Part shown: one piece after another, positions 8,850-17,428 of the stretch
Numbering within the stretch: position 1 is the first letter of the stretch
Layout: every line of letters begins with the position of its first letter
Assembly (NCBI RefSeq): GCF_022539255.1
Contig: NZ_JAKZBV010000002.1
Location: 1-64,000 of the forward strand
Length of the DNA: 64,000 bases
Direction of reading: 5' to 3'
From: Sinomonas terrae
GTDB lineage: Bacteria; Actinomycetota; Actinomycetes; Actinomycetales; Micrococcaceae
Notes under the pieces: model-generated
Database searches by the model: none
Seen by the model: only the letters and a program-made list of their open reading frames with translations
What the model was told of the DNA's origin: nothing
Made by a program: the position numbers and the translations under genes

Positions 8850-9875
8850 GTGCGGGTAGGCCGAGAGAGCTACTCGCGCCAGCAGGTCGAGCGTCTGGTC
8901 GGCGACCTCCGGCAGCTCGCCGACGTCGCCCCTTTCGCCTTCACGGACGGGCCGGCCCGCGGCATGAGGGGTTTGGCACTCCGCCTGGTCGGAGGCTTCA
9001 GCTTCGATGTGCTCCTCGATCGCGGAATGGACATCGGCCACGCCTCGGTGGGGGGAGAGCCCCTGTCCTGGCGCTCCCCGAGAGGGCCCGTAGCGCCAGC
9101 ATTCGCCGAGCACACCGGATCGGGCTGGACCCGGACGTTCGGCGGTGGCCTCCTGACCACGTGCGGAATGATGAGCATCGGTGCCGCCTCCCGGGACGGG
9201 GAAGAGCTCGGCCTCCACGGCAGGGTCGCGAGCCTCCCAGCCGAAAGCGTCTCCCATCGTTGGGAATGGAGCGGCGACGAACTGGACATCGTGGTCGGAG
9301 GCCGTGTCGTCGAGACCGACCTCGGCGGGCCGACGCTGGAACGGCACCGCGCCATCCGCGCCCGTGCCGGCGCCCCCGTCCTCCGCATCGAGGACACCGT
9401 CACCAACACCGGCTCCGTGGACGCACCGCACATGTACCGCTACCACGCCAACTTCGGCTTCCCATTCATCCGCCCCGGAGACGTCATGGATCTGGGAGGT
9501 GCCCTTGCCGGATGGCGGGCAGATGCGCCCCCCGCGGGCGAAGCGTGGAACCGCATCCTCGAGCCATCCCCTGGGGCCCGCGAGGAAGTCCTCTACGTCG
9601 AGACGAACCACCCCGCAGACGCGGGCACAGCCACGGTCCGGCGTGCAGGTGCCGAGCACCCGCACCTGACCCTCGAATGGCGCCACGAGACCATGCCCGT
9701 GCTGGTGGTCTGGAAGTTCCCCCGAGCCCGCACCAATGTCCTCGGGCTCGAACCCTCCACCGCCAGAGACGAAGGGCGCCCTGCAGCACGGGCCCGAGGC
9801 GAGGTCATCACCCTCAAGCCCGGCGACTCCCGCACCTACACCCTCACCATCACAGCGAACAAAGGACACTCCTGA
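8850..9875 (+). CDS. DUF4432 aldose 1-epimerase-like protein
   Basis: A 341-residue protein of the DUF4432 group, related in fold to galactose mutarotase/aldose 1-epimerase. Supporting segments are DVLLDRGMDIGHASVGGEPLSW near residue 55, LTTCGMMSIGAASRDGEELGLHGR, and the terminal LEPSTAR segment. The GTG at 8850 is chosen because AGGAGG lies seven bases upstream; the open frame extends far further but through the divergent gene. The stop overlaps the start of the next gene (TGATG). A role in interconverting anomers of a sugar or keto-sugar is likely but unproven. It is divergent from the Gfo/Idh-LacI pair. Confidence 0.85.
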   Translation: MRVGRESYSRQQVERLVGDLRQLADVAPFAFTDGPARGMRGLALRLVGGFSFDVLLDRGMDIGHASVGGEPLSWRSPRGPVAPAFAEHTGSGWTRTFGGGLLTTCGMMSIGAASRDGEELGLHGRVASLPAESVSHRWEWSGDELDIVVGGRVVETDLGGPTLERHRAIRARAGAPVLRIEDTVTNTGSVDAPHMYRYHANFGFPFIRPGDVMDLGGALAGWRADAPPAGEAWNRILEPSPGAREEVLYVETNHPADAGTATVRRAGAEHPHLTLEWRHETMPVLVVWKFPRARTNVLGLEPSTARDEGRPAARARGEVITLKPGDSRTYTLTITANKGHS

Positions 9876-11050
9876 TGAGCTCCATCGCCGAGCAGCTGGC
9901 CAAGGCCGTCGCCGAACACGACGGGGTGCTCCCCCTCGACGCGGCCTTGGTCGCCCGCGACTGGCTGCCGGCCGGACGTCGGCTCGGCCTGGGGGAGGAC
10001 CAGTACGACGTCGGGGAGCGCGGCACGATCTGCGAACGCTGGCTCGGCTCGACCACCCACGCGGACAACGCAGTCGGACCCGACGACGAGGGAATCAGCT
10101 ACATCCGTCCCGCAAGCGGTGCGCCGATCAGCCTGGCCGAAGCCATCAGCGCTGACCCGGCCGCCATCCTCGGGCAGGACTACGCCCGCTCCCACGGCGG
10201 CCTCGGCCGCCTCGCCAAGATCTACGACTTCGCAGCCCGTATCCCCTTCCACATCCACCCACCCAAGGACCAGGCGGCCAAGGTCGGCAGGAACTCCAAG
10301 GACGAGGCCTACTACTTCCCCGCTGGGGTCGAGATGGGGGCCCATCCCGAGACCTTCTTCGGCCTCCACCCCGGCATCGCAGCATCCCGTCGCGCCGACC
10401 TCCTGCTCGATCAGCTCACCGCGTGGGACTCCGACGACATCCTCCAGTACGCGCGGGCCTACAAGCAGATGCCCGAAGACGGGTTCTTCCTGCCCTCGGG
10501 CGTCCTGCACGCGCCCGGAACCGCCCTGACCATTGAGCTTCAGGAGGACTCCGACACCCTCGCCATGTTCCAGGCCCTCAACGCCGGCAAGATCATCAGC
10601 AAGGACCTCCTCTACAAGGACGTCAGCGAGACCGACAGGGAAGAGCGCGGAGAAGCCGCCCTCCTGGACTGGCTGGACTGGGACGCCAACGGCGACCCCT
10701 ACTTCTACGAGAACCGCCACATCCCACCGGCCGTCTTCCACGAATCGGAATCCGGGTCCGAGGCCTGGATCTTCTACGGCTCCACCAAATTCAGTGGAAA
10801 GCGCCTGGTCGTCCGACCGGGTCAGACCTACACCTGCCGAGAGCACGGAGTGTTCAACCTGCTCGTGTGGCGAGGCGAAGGCCGCATCGGAGGACAGCAG
10901 GTCCTCGGCAACACGCCCGGCTCGGACGAGCTGCTCGTGGTCCACGACCGCGCCATCCAAGACCTCGAGTACACCAACACCGGGACAACCGACATGACGA
11001 TCATCAAATTCTTCGGCCCAGACATCAACCCCGACGCACCCATCCATTGA
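9875..11050 (+). CDS. Cupin-type sugar isomerase-like protein (class I mannose-6-phosphate isomerase-like)
   Basis: A 391-residue protein resembling class I phosphomannose isomerases and related cupin enzymes. A metal-site segment IPFHIHPPKDQAAKVG lies near residue 125, followed by DEAYYFP. The second conserved piece is FFLPSGVLHAPGTALTIELQE near residue 208. The C-terminal quarter is a second cupin-like domain (SGKRLVVRPGQTYTCREHGVFNLLVW). The start overlaps the preceding stop by one base, so the two genes form an operon. It probably isomerises a sugar or modified sugar; phosphorylation of the substrate cannot be decided. Confidence 0.75.
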   Translation: MSSIAEQLAKAVAEHDGVLPLDAALVARDWLPAGRRLGLGEDQYDVGERGTICERWLGSTTHADNAVGPDDEGISYIRPASGAPISLAEAISADPAAILGQDYARSHGGLGRLAKIYDFAARIPFHIHPPKDQAAKVGRNSKDEAYYFPAGVEMGAHPETFFGLHPGIAASRRADLLLDQLTAWDSDDILQYARAYKQMPEDGFFLPSGVLHAPGTALTIELQEDSDTLAMFQALNAGKIISKDLLYKDVSETDREERGEAALLDWLDWDANGDPYFYENRHIPPAVFHESESGSEAWIFYGSTKFSGKRLVVRPGQTYTCREHGVFNLLVWRGEGRIGGQQVLGNTPGSDELLVVHDRAIQDLEYTNTGTTDMTIIKFFGPDINPDAPIH

Positions 11051-11051
11051 T

Positions 11052-11998
11052 CCGTGGGTGCTTGACGGCGGACGGCCGGGGAAGAGCCCGAGCGCTGGCG
11101 TCCAGACCTGCGCGGCCGACGGGATGTGCGCCACCGCCTGCCCGGTGCTGATCAACACCGGCGACCTCGTCCGGCGGCTGCGCAGGGAGAACGCCGGCAG
11201 CCTCCCCCAGGCCGGGTGGAAGGCGGCGGCTGGGCACTGGGACCTCCTCGCTGACCAAAGCAGCAACCGCGCTCGCTCGCGCCGTGCTCGGCACCGAGGC
11301 CGTCGCCCAGTACGACCCCAGCCTCCCCCGCGGAGGGACGAGGCGGAAGCCGCGCCGGGACCAGGACGCCCAGGCCGTCTTCTTCCCCGCCTGCATCGGC
11401 ACCATTCGGCCCAGAAGGCTCAGGGTAGGGCTCCGCGCGCATGTCTGCCCAAGTACTCGAAGGACTCCACGACGCCAGCCGCGGCGGAGCCCTGCCCATC
11501 GTCTGCGACGCGGCATCGTGTACGGAGGGCCTGCTCAACATGCAACGGCAGGCCCGAGAAAACGAGCCCTACAGGGCCCTGAGGTTCGTCGACTCGGTGG
11601 ACTTCGTCCACCGCTCCGTCCTACCCCACCTTCCGGTCTCCGGCCTGCTCGGCTCACTGGCCCTGCACCCGACCTGCTCCTCCACCCAGCTGGGCACCAA
11701 CCCGGCCCTGGCCGAGATCGCCCACGCCGTGTCCAAAGAAGTCTTCATCCCCGCCGAGTGGGGCTGCTGCGCCTTCGCCGGAGACCGCGGCCTGTTCCAC
11801 CCAGAACTCACCGACTCCGCCACCAGCGGGCAGGCCCAGGAGATCAGGGACGGGCCATTCGACGCCTATGCCTCCACCAACCGCACCTGCGAACTCGGAA
11901 TGACCAAGGCCACCGGGCACCCCTACCGCCACGTCCTGGAGATCCTCGAAGAAGCCACAGCGCCAGCTGATGAGACTGTCAGCCGAACGACCTCTTGA
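11052..11998 (+). pseudogene. Decayed C-terminal part of an FAD-linked lactate-dehydrogenase-like Fe-S protein
   Basis: Pieces of one protein appear in different frames. CAADGMCATACPVLINTGDL near 11110-11170 is a ferredoxin-type cysteine cluster. QAVFFPACIGTI follows near 11370-11405. Then comes VCDAASCTEGLLNM near 11500-11545, and EVFIPAEWGCCAFAGDRG near 11740-11790, a CCG-type cysteine motif. In intact D-lactate dehydrogenases of this type the FAD domain precedes these motifs, and further sequence lies between the second and third. Here the FAD domain is absent and the middle is partly deleted. It is therefore a relic, not a functional gene. The last open frame, 11441-11998, could still be translated but lacks most of the family's length. 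Confidence 0.75.
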
Positions 11999-12010
11999 TG
12001 CAGGTGACTG

Positions 12011-13081
12011 TTAGTGAAGGTGGAAAGGGCTCCTCGGCATGGGGAGGGCGCCGGATGACCCCCGGGGAATGAGTTCTGGCTCGAAGGTGACGTGGTGACT
12101 GTGACCTTCAGCCTGGCTCAGCAGCAGTCGGGCCGCAGCGGCGCCCATGTCGAACGAGGGCTGGCGCACTGAGGTGAGGCCGGGCGAGAGGGCGGCCGCG
12201 AAGTCCACGTCGTCGTATCCGACCAGCGCCAGATCCTCGGGGACCCGGAGTCCGCGGTCGTGGAGGCCTCGGAGGAGCCCGAGGGCCAGCAGGTCGTTGC
12301 CGCAGATCACCCCGGTGGGCTCGCCGCGGACTGCTTGGGCGACCTCTTCCGCCGCCGCAAAGCCGTCTGCCACCGTGCCCTCCCCCGCTGGGAGGACCTC
12401 GGTCAGGCAGTCCGCTTCGAGGAGGCCGTGCTCGGCGATCGCCTTCCTCACTCCGGCCCGGCGGTCGGCGGGCCAGGAGGCGGAATCGGAGCAGTTCACC
12501 AGGACCAGCTGCCGGTATCCTCTCTCGAGCAGGTGGCCGGCCGCGAGTTCTCCGCCCTTGACGTCGTCGAGCGCGACCGACGACCAACGCTTAGCCGGGG
12601 CCCTCTGGTCGATGGTCACAACCCCGAACGGACGGTCCAGGAAGACCTCGGCCAGTTGGAAGCTGCGCCGCGCGGGTGCCAGGATCAGGCCGTCGACCCG
12701 GTGGCGCGCGAGTGCTTCGAGGAGCCTCTGCTCGCGGATTGGGTCCAGTCGGGTCGAGGCGACGACGAGAGTCAGGTCGTAGCGGTCCAAGACCTGCTCG
12801 ACTCCGCGGAGGAGGTCTGCCCAGAAGGGGTTCCCCACGTCGGGCAGGACCACGCCGATCAGGGAACTCCGGCCGTTCTTGAGCTGGCTGGCCACACGGG
12901 AGCCGAGGAACCCCAGTTCCTCGATCGACTGCTCGACCCGGGCCCTCAGGTCAGCGCGCACCCGCCCTGGCCTGTTGAGGACATTCGAGACGGTGCCGGT
13001 GGAGACACCGGCATGGCGGGCGACGTCGACCAGCTTGGCGGGAACGCGTGCGGGTGACTCGGTCTCAGAGGTCTCGCTCAA
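12011..13081 (-). CDS. LacI family transcriptional regulator
   Basis: A 356-residue LacI-type repressor. A 14-residue polar tail precedes the helix-turn-helix AKLVDVARHAGVSTGTVSNVLNRPGRV; the hinge (GSRVASQLKNGRSS) and sensor domain (LIGVVLPDVGNPFWADLLRG) follow. It faces the lactate-dehydrogenase relic tail to tail and lies 88 bp after the next LacI gene on the same strand. The two neighbouring LacI proteins share the NPFW segment at the start of the sensor domain and may be distant duplicates with different effectors. Target operator not identified. Confidence 0.92.
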   Translation of the reverse strand: MSETSETESPARVPAKLVDVARHAGVSTGTVSNVLNRPGRVRADLRARVEQSIEELGFLGSRVASQLKNGRSSLIGVVLPDVGNPFWADLLRGVEQVLDRYDLTLVVASTRLDPIREQRLLEALARHRVDGLILAPARRSFQLAEVFLDRPFGVVTIDQRAPAKRWSSVALDDVKGGELAAGHLLERGYRQLVLVNCSDSASWPADRRAGVRKAIAEHGLLEADCLTEVLPAGEGTVADGFAAAEEVAQAVRGEPTGVICGNDLLALGLLRGLHDRGLRVPEDLALVGYDDVDFAAALSPGLTSVRQPSFDMGAAAARLLLSQAEGHSHHVTFEPELIPRGSSGALPMPRSPFHLH

Positions 13082-13169
13082 CCTGCTGCCTCCTCCTCTG
13101 CCGGATTAGCCCCACAGCTCCGATCTTCCGCCATTTGGGGCTCCCCGCGGAAGCCTGCCATGTTGCGCC

Positions 13170-14213
13170 TCATGCTTGTCTCGGCAGGACCGATTCCCGG
13201 ACTATCAGGTGCGGCTCGAGGACTACAGGGGAAGCGCCCGCCTCCTCCGGGGACAGGTCGAGGGCGACCCGGGCAGCCCGGCGCCCGATTTCGAATGGGT
13301 CGATGCGCACCGTGGTCAGGGCGGGTGAGAGGACTTCTGCGAATTCGCTGTCGTCGTAGCCGACGAGCGAGACCTGCTCCGGGACCTTGACCCCGCGGCG
13401 GCTCAGGCCCCGCAGAACCCCGAGCGCAAGCATGTCGTTCGCGCAGAACACCGCGCTGACAGCCGGTGTGACCTCCAGCAGTGCTTCCACGGCCGCCATC
13501 CCTTCGCGTCCCGTCATGGCCGGGACACTGATCTCGGTCACGCGGGCGTCCGGGCCGGCCCCCGTGTAGGCGCCGAGGAAGCCGCGCGCACGGTCGCGGC
13601 ACGCCGAGATGCTCCGCGGGCCGTTCACGAAGGCCACCTGACGGTGGCCCTCGGAGAGGAGGTGCTCTGCGGCCATCCGAGCGCCCTTAACATCGTCGAC
13701 CCCGACCGAGATCACGTCCTCGGCCGTGTCCGCATGGTCCAGGAACACCAGCCTCGTCCCGCGGCGGCGGGCACCGCGCAGCGCCGGCGAATCAGGGGCG
13801 ACCGGCGCGATGAGCACTGCGCTGACCTGGTGGGATTCGAGGAGGCGGAGGAACTGCTCCTCCTTCTGGGCGGACTGCTCCGAACTGCAGACGATCACCG
13901 GCTGTCCCTTGGCGGCGGCGACCTCCTCGGCGCCGCGGACCAGTTCGCCCCAGAACGGGTTGGAGATGTCCAGGACGATGAGTCCCAGTGCCGAGCCCCC
14001 TCCTGCCCTGAGGTCCCTGGCCGAGCGGTTGGGGACGAAGTCGAGGGACTCCATCACGGCCATGACCTTCTCGTAGGTGGCCGGAGAGACGACGTCGGGG
14101 TGGTTGAGGACGTTGGAGACGGTGGCCTGGGAGACGCCCGCTGCGGCGGCAATGGCCCGGGAGTTCAGCCGCTTCCCGGACGCGGCGGCGAACATGCTCT
14201 GGCTGGGTTCCAC
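13170..14213 (-). CDS. LacI family transcriptional regulator
   Basis: A 347-residue LacI-type repressor with helix-turn-helix LNSRAIAAAAGVSQATVSNV at residues 15-35, hinge NRSARDLRAGGGSALG, and a sensor domain starting LIVLDISNPFWGELVRG. The start used gives a 15-residue lead before the DNA-binding domain; the internal ATG at MFAAASG is an alternative. It lies between another LacI gene and a ROK gene, all on the minus strand, making a dense regulator block between two sugar loci. Effector and operator are unknown. Confidence 0.92.
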   Translation of the reverse strand: MEPSQSMFAAASGKRLNSRAIAAAAGVSQATVSNVLNHPDVVSPATYEKVMAVMESLDFVPNRSARDLRAGGGSALGLIVLDISNPFWGELVRGAEEVAAAKGQPVIVCSSEQSAQKEEQFLRLLESHQVSAVLIAPVAPDSPALRGARRRGTRLVFLDHADTAEDVISVGVDDVKGARMAAEHLLSEGHRQVAFVNGPRSISACRDRARGFLGAYTGAGPDARVTEISVPAMTGREGMAAVEALLEVTPAVSAVFCANDMLALGVLRGLSRRGVKVPEQVSLVGYDDSEFAEVLSPALTTVRIDPFEIGRRAARVALDLSPEEAGASPVVLEPHLIVRESVLPRQA

Positions 14214-14254
14214 CGCCGCCCTTCCTGCAGGTCTTGATTCGTATCAGGGCTACT

Positions 14255-15505
14255 CTAGCCAGTCCGGCGCGCGTACGCCGCCCGCAGGAATCCTCCCTCT
14301 GGGGATTGCGAGGCCGGGTCGTCCAGAAGCGGTCCGAAGGCGAGCTCGGCAGCGCCGACCATCAGCAGGTCCGAGCCGAGTGCTCCTGCACGGATCTGGG
14401 CGCCTTCGAGAGGCGGTGTCAGGGCCTGTTCTCGCAGCGTTCGGTCCAGGAAGCCTGGGTCGATGGCCTGCAGCGTCGCCAGGAAGCCCGCGAGCACGAT
14501 CACCTGCGGGTTGAGCGCGTTGACGATGTTCCGGAGCGAGACGGCGAGGAAGCCGAGCTGACGGCGGGCCTCGTCCATGACTGCTTCCCTGTTCGAGGGG
14601 GTGAGCGCTGCACCCACGTCTTCGCCGGCCGGAAGTGCTCGGAATCCGGGGCCGAAGGCTGCCAGCAGGGGTTCGGGGCGGACTTCTGTCTCCAGACACC
14701 CTCGCGCCCCGCACTGGCACCGCTGGCCCGCGCTGTTGACGAGCGTGTGGCCGAACTCGCCTGCGTAGCCGTCTCCGCCGCCGAACGGCCGGCCGTTCGC
14801 GAGGATGCCTCCGCCGATGCCGCTGGAGCCGCCGTTGAGGAAGACCATGTCGGTTGCCCCCCGGCCTGCTCCGAATATGGCCTCCGCGAGGGCTCCGACG
14901 TGGGCGTCATTGGCGATCCTCGTCGGCAGCCCCGTCGCCTCCTGGAGGAGCGAGGCAAGGGGAACGTCTTCCCATCCCAAGTGGGGGGCGAGCCTCACAA
15001 TTCCATCCGAGGACCGCACCAGCCCGGGCGCGGCCACGCCAATCCCGATGGGGGGATGGGCGTCGGAGCCGAGCCCGAGGCCCGCGATCACCTCGGAGGC
15101 CCTTTCCACCAGTTCCGAGGGAGTCGGCGGGAGATCGAGGGGGTACCGGATCCGCTGGACGAGGGTTCCGTCCAGCGCCACAGCTCCGATGGTCAGCGCG
15201 TCTGTCTCGGGATGGACGGCGATGGCGACTGGACGTCTGGTCGCCGAGACCACCGGGCTCGGCCGGCCCGCCTGATTCGCGCGCTCCGGCTCCGACTCGA
15301 AGGCTAGGCCGAGGCCGACCAGCTCTGCGACGAGGTCCGCGACGGTGGACCGGTTCAGTCCGGTTGCCCGCGTGATCTCTGCCCGGGGCACCCGCCTGCG
15401 GGAGTGGACGAGCCGCAGGACGCGGGAGAGGTTCTCCCGGCGTACCTGCTCCTGGCTGCTGGCCCTCGGGCCTCGATCCCCGTCGGCTGCATCCAATCTG
15501 CTCAC
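14255..15505 (-). CDS. ROK family transcriptional regulator
   Basis: A 416-residue ROK (repressor, ORF, kinase) protein. The N-terminal winged helix reads VRRENLSRVLRLVHSRRRVP then AEITRATGLNRSTVADLVAE. The ROK domain carries GIGVAAPGLV and the zinc motif CQCGARGCLE, as in NagC/Mlc/XylR-type regulators. The GTG at 15505, preceded by GGGAGAGCAG, is chosen; the frame also allows 15553. It lies 115 bp downstream of the second importer's last gene and on the same strand, so it is a candidate sensor for that importer's sugar or its phosphate. Confidence 0.9.
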   Translation of the reverse strand: MSRLDAADGDRGPRASSQEQVRRENLSRVLRLVHSRRRVPRAEITRATGLNRSTVADLVAELVGLGLAFESEPERANQAGRPSPVVSATRRPVAIAVHPETDALTIGAVALDGTLVQRIRYPLDLPPTPSELVERASEVIAGLGLGSDAHPPIGIGVAAPGLVRSSDGIVRLAPHLGWEDVPLASLLQEATGLPTRIANDAHVGALAEAIFGAGRGATDMVFLNGGSSGIGGGILANGRPFGGGDGYAGEFGHTLVNSAGQRCQCGARGCLETEVRPEPLLAAFGPGFRALPAGEDVGAALTPSNREAVMDEARRQLGFLAVSLRNIVNALNPQVIVLAGFLATLQAIDPGFLDRTLREQALTPPLEGAQIRAGALGSDLLMVGAAELAFGPLLDDPASQSPEGGFLRAAYARRTG

Positions 15506-15620
15506 CTGCTCTCCCGCCTGGCCCCAGCCGGTCCGCCGGAGGGCAACCCGCAAGGGCTGTCAGGCATCGTAGCCGTCCGCGTCCAGCCAGGACGACTGGA
15601 CACCGCAGTCGACGGATCGG

Positions 15621-16514
15621 TCACTTGCCGAAACCGGCGGTGAGGCCCGCGACCAGCTGCCGCCGTCCGAGGACGTACAGGACGAAGATCGGCAGTGTCG
15701 AGAGCACCACGGCGGCCAGGATGGCCGGGACATTGATGGAGAACTGGCCTTGGAAGGTCCACAGCGACAGCGGCAGCACCCTCTTGTCGGCGCTCTGGGT
15801 CAGCACCAGTGGGAACAGGAACCCGTTCCAGACATTCAGCGCGTTGTAGAGCGTGACGGTGGTGATCGCCGGACGCGAGAGCGGGACGACGAGCGAGATG
15901 AACAGCCGCCAATGGCTCGCACCGTCCACCCGCATCGACTCGAACAGCTCGGCGGGGATGTCCCGGATGAAGTTGACCAGGATCAGGACTGTGATCGGGA
16001 TGGCGAACGCGATCGAGGGCAGGATCAGTGCCAGGAGGGTGTCGTAGAGGTGCGCCTGGCCGATCATGTAGTAGAGCGGGATGATCGTCGCCTGGAGGGG
16101 GATCGCCAGCCCGAGCAGGAACAGGGAGAACGTCAGCCGCACCATGCGCGCCCGTGAGCGCACGATGGCGTAGGCCGCCATGAGCGAAACCCCTACGGTC
16201 ACCACGACGCTCGCCACCGTGACGACGACGCTGTTGCCCAGATAGAGCAGGAAGTCGTTGTCCAAGACAGCCCTGTAGCTGTCCAGGGTCGGGTTGGAGG
16301 AGGGCAGGAGCGGGTTCCCGGTGTAGAAGTCGGACTGCCTGCCGATGCTCGTGATGACGATGTAGTAGATGGGGATGATGATGACGCCGAGCCAGACGAA
16401 GCCGCCGATCCCTGCGAGGTAATTGGGCCGGACCCTCCTCCGCCCGTTCCGCGGCCGGCGCTTCGGATCCGCCGCGACGGGACGCCGGGTCCGCTCCCGT
16501 AGAACTGTAGCCAT
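15621..16514 (-). CDS. Carbohydrate ABC transporter permease (MalG-like)
   Basis: A 297-residue CUT1 permease. An Arg-rich N-terminal tail precedes the first membrane helix (GGFVWLGVIIIPIYYIVITS). The EAA loop LFESMRVDGASHWRLFISLV is present near residue 200, and the C-terminus ends AGLTAGFGK as in many MalG homologues. It follows the MalF-like gene after five bases. The start is the ATG at 16514; the open frame upstream runs through the neighbouring gene. It completes the second sugar importer (binding protein 17425-18786, permeases 16520-17428 and this one). No ATPase gene is present. Confidence 0.92.
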   Translation of the reverse strand: MATVLRERTRRPVAADPKRRPRNGRRRVRPNYLAGIGGFVWLGVIIIPIYYIVITSIGRQSDFYTGNPLLPSSNPTLDSYRAVLDNDFLLYLGNSVVVTVASVVVTVGVSLMAAYAIVRSRARMVRLTFSLFLLGLAIPLQATIIPLYYMIGQAHLYDTLLALILPSIAFAIPITVLILVNFIRDIPAELFESMRVDGASHWRLFISLVVPLSRPAITTVTLYNALNVWNGFLFPLVLTQSADKRVLPLSLWTFQGQFSINVPAILAAVVLSTLPIFVLYVLGRRQLVAGLTAGFGK

Positions 16515-16519
16515 GTCTC

Positions 16520-17428
16520 TCAGGATCCTTCCTGCTGGCTTGTCATGCGGCTGAAGCCGGTCAGCTTCGTCAGTCCCAGCGCGAGGAGGAGCCCGATGAC
16601 GACGAGCAGCATCGCCAGCACGCTCGCATCGCCCATGTCGCTGGAGGCGAACCCTGTGAGGTACATGTCCAGAGGCAGCAGGCGGGTCGAGTAGCCCGGT
16701 CCCCCCTGGGTGAGGATGTAGACCACGTCGAAGTAGGTCAGCGACCCGACCACCATGAGCGTCGAGGACGTGACGATGGTGTAGCGCAGCTGCGGCAGGG
16801 TGATGTGGAAGAACTGCTGCATCCTGCTGGCGCCGTCCAGTTCTGCGGCCTCGTAGAAGGAGGTCGGGATCTGCCGTGTCCCGGCCTGGTAGAGCAGGGA
16901 GTGGAACGGGACGAACTGCCACGCGATGACGAAGATCACGACGTAGAAGACAAGCTGCGGGTTCCCCAGCCAGTCCTGGGCCAGAGCCGGGATGCCGAAG
17001 GCCTTGCTGAGCCCGAAGTTCGGGTCCAGGAGCGCCTTGAAGGCGATGCCGATCGCCGCGGAGGACAGGATCAGCGGCAGGAAGTACAGCGCCGCAAGGA
17101 CGGCGCGGTACCGTTGGCGCCCGGCTGTGAAGACCCCCACCAGGAGGCTGAGGGGCGTCTGGACCAGCCACGAGACGATGATGACCTTGAAGCTCAGGCC
17201 CAGGGATTGGAAGGTCACCGGATCCGAGAGCGTCCGGGTCCAGTTGCCCAGCCCGGTCCACGCCGGAGGGTTGATCCCGTCCCATTTGGTGAAGCTGAGC
17301 ACCGCGGCGAGGATCAGGGGCACGATCGCGAAGATCAGGAAGAATGCCAGCGCTGGCGCGACCATCCAGGAGCTGGGTCCGGTGCGGAGGGAAGCCCCCG
17401 CACCGGACTCTGTCTTGACTCTGCTCAT
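16520..17428 (-). CDS. Sugar ABC transporter permease (MalF-like)
   Basis: A 302-residue permease with the first membrane segment at APALAFFLIFAIVPLILAAV and the EAA loop FYEAAELDGASRMQQFFHIT near residue 205. The ATG at 17428 overlaps the stop of the binding-protein gene by four bases (ATGA), showing translational coupling. It should pair with the 15621-16514 product. Sequence alone does not show which sugar is carried; the upstream dehydrogenase and TIM-barrel genes on the same strand suggest a glycoside or inositol-type substrate. Confidence 0.92.
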   Translation of the reverse strand: MSRVKTESGAGASLRTGPSSWMVAPALAFFLIFAIVPLILAAVLSFTKWDGINPPAWTGLGNWTRTLSDPVTFQSLGLSFKVIIVSWLVQTPLSLLVGVFTAGRQRYRAVLAALYFLPLILSSAAIGIAFKALLDPNFGLSKAFGIPALAQDWLGNPQLVFYVVIFVIAWQFVPFHSLLYQAGTRQIPTSFYEAAELDGASRMQQFFHITLPQLRYTIVTSSTLMVVGSLTYFDVVYILTQGGPGYSTRLLPLDMYLTGFASSDMGDASVLAMLLVVIGLLLALGLTKLTGFSRMTSQQEGS

